Below, one piece after another: positions 1 through 4,929 of a DNA stretch of 11,275 nucleotides. Location of the stretch: contig JALSPX010000151.1 of the NCBI GenBank assembly GCA_026985755.1, positions 1-11,275 on the forward strand, written 5' to 3'. This DNA comes from Sulfurovum sp. (GTDB lineage: Bacteria; Campylobacterota; Campylobacteria; Campylobacterales; Sulfurovaceae). The notes beneath the pieces were generated by a model. That model searched no databases. It was not told where the DNA came from and was given only the letters and a program-made list of their open reading frames with translations. Within the stretch, counting starts at the first letter, position 1, and every line of letters begins with the position of its first letter. The translations under genes and the position numbers were made by a program.

Positions 1-1146
1 TGCATCAAACTCTCCATTTTGATTATAATCTGCCCATACATTCAGATATCCATTACCTGTCGTAGTGACATTAAATTCATATGGATACTCTTTTGTTAAT
101 GTAAAGAGTGCACCTGATGGTGCAGCACCTACAATACTCACAGCATCTTCATCATCATGATTTGATGGGTTAATAACTGCATCATTGTCATCTCCATCTG
201 CATTTGCCGAGTAACGTGCTATGGGTTCAGAATCAGCTAATGCAGAACCTAATACATAAGAGATATTGATATCATGCACTGCATCGCCATAACTTGCTGG
301 CATATCACCATGGTCTTTTCCAGAAGGTACAAGCTCACTCTCTTCAAGAGAAATTTGGATTAATCTGTAAACTTTTTTATTATTTTTAGTAATTTTTCCA
401 AAGGCATTGTCATTTGAAACTCTAAATTTCAATTCAGAAGTTCCTGCTAGTATCACACTACCACGACACTCTGTCTGTGGAGTATCTATTTGATCCTTAC
501 AATTACCTCTGTGAGTTCCAACTGCATGGATATCTGTATTACCTTGTAAAAGTTTGTCATATCCACCATCATAAGTTCCACTATGTGCTGATACAAGTAT
601 ATTTGAATTATTGCTGTCAATATATGGAATACTTGGTGATAAAACATAAATATCATCAGAAAGTGTACTCACACCTGATCTATCGAGATCATATGCTGAA
701 AACTGTAATCTATCGACCTTCAAAGGTGTATTGGTTCCTTTAATGACTGCCGTCATTTTAAGATCTATACTTGCCTTGTCGTTACCATCATCAGCTCTAT
801 CTCTTAAAATAAATTCAACAAGGTATCTCTCTTCTGAATTAATAACCTTTGTTTGAAGTCCAATACAATTACGCTCTGTAAAAGTTGCATCATATTCATC
901 TAAAGTATCTGCCTCATTCTCTTCGTCTAATACTTCAAGTAGAATATCAAACTCTACACCATTGTACTTTGTCTTATTTCCTAATCTATATACATCACCT
1001 TTTTTACATGTTTTGGCATCACCATCTCCTTGTATCTCTGAGATAGTACCATCCAATTTAATGTCTACCGCATAAATTGAACTTGAAAAAATAAGTGTGA
1101 ATATAAAAACTGTAAACAGTTTTAACCAATGCGTCTGTGTTTTCAT
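1..1146 (-). CDS. Secreted GEVED-domain surface protein (partial, C-terminus beyond window)
   Basis: An open frame of 382 codons starts at the ATG at 1146 and is still open at base 1, so the C-terminus is missing. Residues 1-26 form a signal peptide (basic start, hydrophobic core FTVFIFTLIF, cleavage after SIYA), so the product is exported. Residues 27-270 match no family I can name; they are Asp/Asn-rich with scattered Cys (47, 94, 216, 227). From about residue 278 the protein has the lead-in typical of GEVED modules (DHGDMPASYGDAVHDI, then SANADGDDNDAV). It enters the GEVED domain proper near residue 345, with the hallmark WADYNQNGEFD at 371-381. GEVED domains occur in large bacterial secreted and adhesin-like proteins, so a surface or attachment role is inferred. 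The ribosome site is AAGGGGG, six bases before the ATG, and a GEMM-I riboswitch precedes it. Export and domain call are firm; function is not known. Confidence 0.85.
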   Translation of the reverse strand, partial: MKTQTHWLKLFTVFIFTLIFSSSIYAVDIKLDGTISEIQGDGDAKTCKKGDVYRLGNKTKYNGVEFDILLEVLDEENEADTLDEYDATFTERNCIGLQTKVINSEERYLVEFILRDRADDGNDKASIDLKMTAVIKGTNTPLKVDRLQFSAYDLDRSGVSTLSDDIYVLSPSIPYIDSNNSNILVSAHSGTYDGGYDKLLQGNTDIHAVGTHRGNCKDQIDTPQTECRGSVILAGTSELKFRVSNDNAFGKITKNNKKVYRLIQISLEESELVPSGKDHGDMPASYGDAVHDINISYVLGSALADSEPIARYSANADGDDNDAVINPSNHDDEDAVSIVGAAPSGALFTLTKEYPYEFNVTTTGNGYLNVWADYNQNGEFDA

Positions 1147-1185
1147 CTGTTGCCCCCTTAAAAAGCATGACCTTTTATTAGTCAT
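1147..1185 (-). promoter_or_regulatory. Riboswitch expression platform with switchable RBS
   Basis: Between the aptamer and the GEVED start codon is a small hairpin, ATGAC/GTCAT (1185-1181 with 1171-1167), followed by the ribosome site AAGGGGG (1159-1153) and the spacer CAACAG. GGGCAAC (1155-1149), which overlaps the ribosome site, is complementary to GUUGCCU (1203-1197), the 3' edge of the aptamer core: six Watson-Crick pairs plus one G-U. If the aptamer is folded, GUUGCC is occupied and the ribosome site is free; if not, the two can pair. This suggests a translational ON switch. The pairing is read directly; the direction of regulation is inferred. No strong intrinsic terminator is visible. 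Confidence 0.5.
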
Positions 1186-1194
1186 TATTAAATT

Positions 1195-1302
1195 TTAGGC
1201 AACCTGGCAATCTTCTAAATTATTAAAATTTAAAATAGTAATGAAGACCCATGGCTTTCCGTCACTACCTTCACAGATAGCTTGGCTTTATCATGTGCTA
1301 AT
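1195..1302 (-). promoter_or_regulatory. GEMM-I riboswitch (cyclic-di-GMP-I or cyclic-AMP-GMP type)
   Basis: Read on the minus strand, this leader carries the conserved GEMM-I core in order. GCACA (1298-1294) comes first, then a stem CTATCT/AGGTAG (1280-1275 with 1270-1265) capped by a GUGA, i.e. GNRA, tetraloop. Next is the signature GACGGAAAGCC (1263-1253), then a second stem GTCTTC/GAAGAT (1248-1243 with 1215-1210) on an AT-rich extension. It closes with GCCAGGTTGCC (1208-1198). This is the standard two-helix architecture with tetraloop docking. By hand alignment the base equivalent to G20 of Vibrio Vc2 is A, and GCGGAAAGCC rather than GCGCAAAGCC is the form I recall from Geobacter GEMM-Ib RNAs that bind cyclic AMP-GMP. 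The ligand is therefore uncertain. It lies about 50 bases upstream of the GEVED gene and presumably controls it. Confidence 0.85.
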
Positions 1303-1311
1303 AATAACAGT

Positions 1312-1317
1312 TGTATA
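1312..1317 (-). promoter_or_regulatory. Candidate -10 box for the riboswitch-GEVED transcript
   Basis: TATACA (1317-1312, minus) lies where a -10 box would place the transcript start near 1305, just ahead of the riboswitch 5' end. A T-rich stretch lies upstream, as is usual for Campylobacterota promoters. No good -35 hexamer is seen; the bases at the right distance read ATAGTG. It is called from position more than sequence. Confidence 0.4.
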
Positions 1318-1328
1318 CTTAAGAAAAA

Positions 1329-1357
1329 TTGAAACACTATCTCTTTTTTGTTATACT
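1329..1357 (+). promoter_or_regulatory. Housekeeping-sigma promoter of pdxJ-pdxA
   Basis: TTGAAA (1329-1334), a 17-base spacer, then TATACT (1352-1357), preceded by TG at 1349-1350 (extended -10) and by a T-rich run typical of epsilonproteobacterial promoters. Transcription would start near 1364, giving a leader of about 24 bases before pdxJ. It is divergent from the riboswitch promoter and shares the same short spacer region. Confidence 0.75.
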
Positions 1358-1387
1358 TTCTCTACAAAAATAATTTAGGAGCATACT

Positions 1388-2170
1388 ATGCAATTAGGTG
1401 TAAATATTGACCATATCGCCGTCTTGAGAGAAGCTAGGAAAATAGCTGATCCTGACCCACTTGATGCATTGAGTATCTGTAAACGTGCAGGGGCTGACCA
1501 AATCACTCTACACCTACGTGAAGACAGACGACATATGCAAGACAATGATGTTAGAAATATTATAAAACTCTCTAGTCTACCTATTAACCTAGAATGTGCT
1601 ATCTCACCTGAAATGATAGATATTGCATGTGAGCTTAATCCACATAGAGTTACGTTGGTACCAGAAAAACGTGAAGAGGTTACTACAGAGGGTGGACTCC
1701 ATGTCTCAGGAGAGCAGCCTGCACTTAAAGAGGCTATCAAGAGATTACAAAATAAAGAGATAGAAGTCTCACTTTTTATTGACCCTACATTAGATGCAGT
1801 GAAAACATCTTTAGACTTGGATGTAGCGTGGATAGAATTTCATACGGGAAAATATGCCAATATTTATGCTATGCTATATAGTAATGTAAGTAAAACCCAT
1901 CATAGCATCACTGAACTTGAACTTCCGCGTAAGATACTCAAGCAAATGCTAGATGATGAACTACGTAACCTACGTCTTCTGAGCTGTGATGCAATGGAGT
2001 TTGGACTCAGAGTTGCAGCTGGGCATGGACTCAATATGCAAAATGTTTCTAATATCGTAGAGATAGAAACCATAGAAGAGTTAAATATTGGGCAAAGTAT
2101 TATCGCACGTTCTATCTATGTAGGATTGGAACAAGCGATACTTGACATGAAGGCAAAATTAATACGTTAG
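1388..2170 (+). CDS. pdxJ: Pyridoxine 5'-phosphate synthase PdxJ
   Basis: 260 residues, the length usual for Campylobacterota PdxJ. This cytosolic TIM-barrel enzyme condenses 1-deoxy-D-xylulose 5-phosphate with 3-amino-2-oxopropyl phosphate (the PdxA product) to give pyridoxine 5'-phosphate. Family motifs seen are LGVNIDHIAVLREAR (3-17), AGADQITLHLREDRRHM with the active-site His-42, Arg-44 and Arg-47 (34-50), the NLE glutamate Glu-69, FHTG (151-154), AGHGLN with His-213 (211-216), and the phosphate-site strand ELNIGQSIIARSIYVGLE (231-248). The usual histidine after NIG is Gln-236 here. The ATG at 1388 is supported by AGGAG at 1377-1381. It is the first gene of an apparent operon with pdxA, 69 bases downstream, the two separated by a REP-like repeat. 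Confidence 0.97.
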   Translation: MQLGVNIDHIAVLREARKIADPDPLDALSICKRAGADQITLHLREDRRHMQDNDVRNIIKLSSLPINLECAISPEMIDIACELNPHRVTLVPEKREEVTTEGGLHVSGEQPALKEAIKRLQNKEIEVSLFIDPTLDAVKTSLDLDVAWIEFHTGKYANIYAMLYSNVSKTHHSITELELPRKILKQMLDDELRNLRLLSCDAMEFGLRVAAGHGLNMQNVSNIVEIETIEELNIGQSIIARSIYVGLEQAILDMKAKLIR

Positions 2171-2228
2171 TGTCTGGTGCGTAAACACGCAGCAGACACA
2201 TATAATGGTGCGTGTTTGCGCACCCTAC
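2171..2228. repeat. REP-like double hairpin between pdxJ and pdxA
   Basis: It begins on the base after the pdxJ stop codon. The left unit pairs TGTCTG (2171-2176) with CAGACA (2193-2198), and inside these TGCGT with ACGCA. The right unit pairs GGTGCG (2207-2212) with CGCACC (2219-2224). Read on the minus strand, the right hairpin is directly preceded by GTAG (2228-2225), the tetranucleotide that marks REP elements mobilised by RAYT (TnpA-REP) transposases. The two units are inverted and share a GGTGCGT-like core, as in a REP doublet. It may reduce or stabilise read-through from pdxJ into pdxA. Confidence 0.65.
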
Positions 2229-2239
2229 AGGATAAATAG

Positions 2240-3190
2240 ATGAGTCTCAAAAAAGTAGCTATAAGCATCGGTGACCTCAACGGTATAGGTATCCAACTGG
2301 CACTTGAAAACCATCATGCTGTCTGTAATAGTATTACACCCTTGTACTGCATAGACAGAAGTATGCTAGAACAGGCTGCACTAAAACTTAATATTTCTAT
2401 TCCTCATGATTTTAGGACTATTGAAAACATTGCACCTACCTTTGAAATAGAAGCTGGTAGAGTAAGTAAAGAGAGTGGTGCTTATGCCTATGCCTCTTTT
2501 GTAAAAGCTGTAGAAGAAGCACGTTCAAAAAAAGTAGATGCCATCTGCACCCTACCCATCCATAAAAAAGCATGGGAACTTGCTGGAGTAAAATATAAAG
2601 GGCATACAGATGCTCTGCGTGATTTCTTTAATGCAGAGGCGATTATGATGCTAGGCTGCAACAAAATGTATGTAGTTCTATTTACCGAACATATACCTCT
2701 TAAAGAGGTTTCTTCTAACATAAACGAAAAAGATCTGACACGTTTTTTGGTTGATTTTTACCATACTGCTAAACCTACTTCTACTATAGCCGTACTAGGG
2801 CTAAATCCTCATGCAGGAGATGATGGCGTCTTGGGAGATGAAGAGATAATGATTCAAAAAGCAATAGACAATGCAACAAAGATCATCAAAGAAAGAAATC
2901 CTTCACTCATCACTCTTCACTCTTCACTCTTCACTTCACCTATGGTGCCTGATGTGGCTTTTACACCCAATGTTCGTAAACACTATACGCACTACATCGC
3001 TATGTACCATGACCAAGGACTAGCACCGCTTAAAGCACTCTATTTTGATGAAGGAATTAACGTAAGCCTAAATTTACCTATACTAAGAACCTCTGTAGAC
3101 CATGGTACTGCCTTTGATATTGCGTATAAAGATGTACTATTAAATAATCTCAGCTATTTAAATGCTATCAAATATATTGCAACACACTAA
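2240..3190 (+). CDS. pdxA: 4-hydroxythreonine-4-phosphate dehydrogenase PdxA
   Basis: 316 residues. This cytosolic, metal-dependent NAD(P) dehydrogenase oxidises 4-phosphohydroxy-L-threonine; the product decarboxylates to the substrate of PdxJ, so the neighbouring pair performs consecutive steps of vitamin B6 synthesis. Motifs seen are ISIGDLNGIG (9-17, family GDPAGIG-like), KGHTD (120-124), LNPHAGDDGVLGDEE (188-202), YHDQGLAPLKAL (256-267) and TSVDHGTAFDIA (284-295). The likely metal ligands are His-151, His-191 and His-257. ATG 2240 follows AGGA at 2229-2232. An oddity is that residues about 222-233 (LITLHSSLFTSP region) are encoded by a heptanucleotide repeat at a place where relatives normally have a short loop before the PD.AFTP segment. 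The stop TAA overlaps the stop codon of the convergent gene at 3187. Confidence 0.95.
   Translation: MSLKKVAISIGDLNGIGIQLALENHHAVCNSITPLYCIDRSMLEQAALKLNISIPHDFRTIENIAPTFEIEAGRVSKESGAYAYASFVKAVEEARSKKVDAICTLPIHKKAWELAGVKYKGHTDALRDFFNAEAIMMLGCNKMYVVLFTEHIPLKEVSSNINEKDLTRFLVDFYHTAKPTSTIAVLGLNPHAGDDGVLGDEEIMIQKAIDNATKIIKERNPSLITLHSSLFTSPMVPDVAFTPNVRKHYTHYIAMYHDQGLAPLKALYFDEGINVSLNLPILRTSVDHGTAFDIAYKDVLLNNLSYLNAIKYIATH
2903..2936 (+). repeat. Heptanucleotide tandem repeat (TCACTCT) inside pdxA
   Basis: Three perfect copies of TCACTCT (2910-2930) are flanked by one near copy on the left, TCACTCA (2903-2909), and a partial copy on the right, TCACTT (2931-2936). Because the unit is seven bases, gain or loss of one copy would shift the reading frame of pdxA. 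The present copy number keeps the frame open. Confidence 0.85.
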
Positions 3191-3417
3191 CAAAAAAGAC
3201 TCGGGTCTGCTTCATCATAAATAATTTCACACTCATCATTCATCATGGAGCATAGTTTCTTTTGACAGCAGTCACATAAAAATCGATAATTTTGCATATC
3301 ATAATGTATCGTATCGCCCAATTTTAAATCCTCATAACACTCTGCACATACATTTGTAACACGTAGCAATATTTTCTCTGTTGCTTCTTGTGTTACAAAA
3401 CATCTACTATTTTCCAC
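3187..3417 (-). CDS. Small cysteine-rich, zinc-ribbon-like protein of unknown function
   Basis: 76 residues with nine cysteines. The pattern C24-x2-C27 and C48-x2-C51, twenty residues apart, resembles a zinc ribbon or treble-clef site; further cysteines are at 6, 50, 56, 63 and 76. No signal peptide or membrane segment is seen, so it is probably cytosolic. I do not recognise the family. The chosen start is GTG at 3417, five bases after the ribosome site AGAGGGG and two bases beyond the stop of the TPR gene upstream, so the two are probably translationally coupled; an overlapping ATG (3419-3417) is in a different frame. Its TAG (3189-3187) overlaps the TAA of pdxA, giving tail-to-tail genes with no spacer. 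Metal binding is inferred from spacing only. Confidence 0.7.
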   Translation of the reverse strand: MENSRCFVTQEATEKILLRVTNVCAECYEDLKLGDTIHYDMQNYRFLCDCCQKKLCSMMNDECEIIYDEADPSLFC

Positions 3418-3419
3418 AT

Positions 3420-4055
3420 TTACCCCTCTAATTGATCTATCATCTCTTTTGCAACGTGCAATGTCTTGTCTAACTCATATGCTTTTTTGTAGCCAATGAG
3501 TGCCTCTTTTGTACGTCCTAAGTCATACAGTGTATTGGCATAGTTAAAGTGATGTGGTGCATACTCAGGATCAAGTAGGATAGATTTTTCATGATGTTTT
3601 TCAGCAGCTGCCTCTTCACCTAATTTATGATATGCATTGGCAAGAGCGGCATGAGTCATATCATCATTTTCATCTAAAGATAGAAGTTTTTCATAAATCT
3701 CTTTTGCTTCAGCATACTTCTCTGTCTGCATAGAAATGTATCCCATTTTTTGTAATGCATCCATATTATCTGCATCTATAATAAGTGCCGAACCTAAAGC
3801 TTTTTTAGCCTCATCAAAATCCTCTTTTTCTATCGCTTCATCTGCCATAGTTAATAACTGCTCCATACGAGAAGGCTTAACAGTTGGTGTAGAAAAAATT
3901 TTATCAGGACGACTAATGCCACCTATTTGATCATCTGAGACTTTTGCTTCAAAGTCTATACCACGTTTGGGATGCGTACCTGAAAAGAGTTGTTTAAAAA
4001 AAAGATAAAAAACAATACCTGCAATAATAAGAAGTAAAAGTTGAAAAGTAGTCAT
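3420..4055 (-). CDS. Membrane-anchored TPR protein
   Basis: 211 residues. An N-terminal hydrophobic helix (about 3-20, FQLLLLIIAGIVFYLFF) without a clear cleavage site suggests a membrane anchor. A linker of about 40 residues is followed by roughly four tetratricopeptide repeats (about 63-97, 98-131, 132-165, 166-199) with the usual small/aromatic spacing, for example GYISMQTEKYAEAKEIYEKL and NYANTLYDLGRTKEALIGY. TPR arrays hold partner proteins; the partner here is unknown. ATG 4055 has GGAG seven bases upstream. It is followed after two bases by the small cysteine-rich gene, with which it likely forms an operon. Topology (which side of the membrane) cannot be settled by eye. Confidence 0.85.
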   Translation of the reverse strand: MTTFQLLLLIIAGIVFYLFFKQLFSGTHPKRGIDFEAKVSDDQIGGISRPDKIFSTPTVKPSRMEQLLTMADEAIEKEDFDEAKKALGSALIIDADNMDALQKMGYISMQTEKYAEAKEIYEKLLSLDENDDMTHAALANAYHKLGEEAAAEKHHEKSILLDPEYAPHHFNYANTLYDLGRTKEALIGYKKAYELDKTLHVAKEMIDQLEG

Positions 4056-4079
4056 GGTTTCTCCAAAAGTATATATGAC

Positions 4080-4107
4080 ATAATAGAATAAACTAACTTA
4101 AATCCAA
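4080..4107 (-). promoter_or_regulatory. Possible promoter of the TPR/cysteine-rich gene pair
   Basis: In the 63-base gap upstream of the TPR gene, minus strand: TTGGAT (4107-4102), a 16-base spacer, TATTAT (4085-4080). Both hexamers are imperfect and the gap is AT-rich, so chance matches are likely. Read-through from the 87-aa gene is the alternative. Confidence 0.35.
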
Positions 4108-4118
4108 AGAAGTCTATA

Positions 4119-4382
4119 TTACTTTAATTGAGAAGCAATTTTTCCTATCACATTGTCCATTTCTTTTCTTGTCTTGAAAATGAATGAATATTTCTCTTCT
4201 TCACTTATATTTACAAAAATACCATAGCCTACTATCTCAACCCTGTCTTTCGCCTCTTTATCTATCCATTCAAGGCTTACTTGTGTAGTCTCATCTAAAT
4301 TTCCTGTTTTAATCACTACTGCTGGATAGAGCTGGGTAATCTCTTTGGTATCAAACTGTTTATCTTCTATGGTTATAATCAT
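4119..4382 (-). CDS. Hypothetical 87-residue protein
   Basis: A small acidic/lysine-rich protein that begins MIITIEDKQFDTKEITQLYP and contains mixed strand/helix stretches (VEIVGYGIFVNI, YSFIFKTRKEMDNVIGKIAS). It has no signal peptide, membrane helix or cysteine, so it is probably cytosolic. I do not recognise the family. Codon use resembles its neighbours, and it sits head to head with yqeY and upstream of the TPR gene on the same strand. The ATG at 4382 is the only start that gives a full-length product. It has no recognisable ribosome site, and a TATAAT box (4394-4389) places the predicted transcript start at or next to the A of the ATG, so the mRNA may be leaderless. That it is a real gene is likely because it fills the gap in one frame. 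Confidence 0.65.
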   Translation of the reverse strand: MIITIEDKQFDTKEITQLYPAVVIKTGNLDETTQVSLEWIDKEAKDRVEIVGYGIFVNISEEEKYSFIFKTRKEMDNVIGKIASQLK

Positions 4383-4388
4383 AATAGG

Positions 4389-4401
4389 ATTATAGTATAA
4401 T
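4389..4401. promoter_or_regulatory. Palindromic divergent -10 boxes (yqeY and 87-aa gene)
   Basis: ATTATAGTATAAT is a perfect 13-base palindrome that contains a consensus TATAAT on each strand: plus 4396-4401 facing yqeY, minus 4394-4389 facing the 87-aa gene. On the plus strand transcription would start near 4408, leaving room for TTGGAG seven bases before the yqeY ATG. Neither strand has a good -35 hexamer, which is common in this phylum. Confidence 0.5.
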
Positions 4402-4425
4402 CATATAAAAAGTTGGAGTTTATCT

Positions 4426-4869
4426 ATGAATCTAAAAGAACAAATCAAATCTGATGTAAAAAATGCTATGAGAGCTAAAGAGATTGTAAAGAGAGATACA
4501 CTACGTAATATACAAGCAAGTATTAAACAGATAGAAGTCGATGAACGCAGAGAGATAACAGATACAGACATAGAAAATATTATGATGAAATACCTCAAAC
4601 AAAGAGAAGATGCCAAAATACAATTTGCAGATGCAGGACGTGAAGATTTGGTTGAAAAAGAAGAGGCAGAAATAGCTATCATTCAAGCATACTTGCCTGA
4701 ACCTATGGATGATGCAGAACTAGAGAGTGTACTCAAAGAAGTCATCGCTTCTGTAGGTGCCCAAAGTATGAAAGATATGGGTAAAGTCATGGGTGCTGCC
4801 AAAAATGCTATAGGTAGCCGTGCAGATGGTGGACGCATCAATGTTATAGTGAAGAAGTTATTGGGATAA
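4426..4869 (+). CDS. yqeY: GatB/YqeY-domain protein
   Basis: 147 residues, the standard length of the family. YqeY proteins are built like the C-terminal tail domain of the GatB subunit of the tRNA-dependent amidotransferase and have been proposed to bind tRNA; the exact role is not established. Family features seen are the N-terminal helix LKEQIKSDVKNAMRAKE followed by RDTLRNIQASIKQ (3-35), the central QAYLPEPMDDAEL (87-99), and the C-terminal MKDMGKVMGAAKNAIGSRAD with GG.IN (115-139). It is cytosolic. ATG 4426 is preceded by TTGGAG at a spacing of seven bases. It converges on trpC; its stop lies two bases before a REP doublet that may act as terminator for both genes. Confidence 0.93.
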   Translation: MNLKEQIKSDVKNAMRAKEIVKRDTLRNIQASIKQIEVDERREITDTDIENIMMKYLKQREDAKIQFADAGREDLVEKEEAEIAIIQAYLPEPMDDAELESVLKEVIASVGAQSMKDMGKVMGAAKNAIGSRADGGRINVIVKKLLG

Positions 4870-4871
4870 AC

Positions 4872-4929
4872 CGTAGGGGTAACCTTCATGGATACCCCCA
4901 AAGGGCAAACACATGGGTTTGCCCCTACG
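4872..4929. repeat. REP doublet between yqeY and trpC
   Basis: A 58-bp element bounded by a perfect 8-bp inverted repeat, CGTAGGGG (4872-4879) and CCCCTACG (4922-4929). Inside are two hairpins: GGGGTA/TACCCC (4876-4881 with 4893-4898, further supported by CC/GG), and GGGCAAAC/GTTTGCCC (4903-4910 with 4917-4924). Each hairpin is preceded by GTAG on its own strand (4873-4876 plus; 4928-4925 minus), the REP hallmark recognised by RAYT transposases, so this is an inverted REP pair. It separates convergent genes and could terminate both. The trpC stop codon (4927-4925) lies inside it. Confidence 0.8.

Noticed and set aside
477..743. Plus-strand open frame of 88 codons rich in Tyr and His
   Set aside because: It lies antisense to the GEVED gene, whose frame is open throughout and has a signal peptide and domain; the composition is that of a shadow frame.
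1375..1740. Minus-strand open frame of 121 codons overlapping the start of pdxJ
   Set aside because: It is fully antisense to well-conserved PdxJ coding sequence, with no ribosome site or recognisable domain.
3190..3206. Terminator-like AGAC/GTCT hairpin followed by six T on the minus strand, at the end of the cysteine-rich gene
   Set aside because: The stem is only four base pairs and lies inside the last codons; too weak to call.
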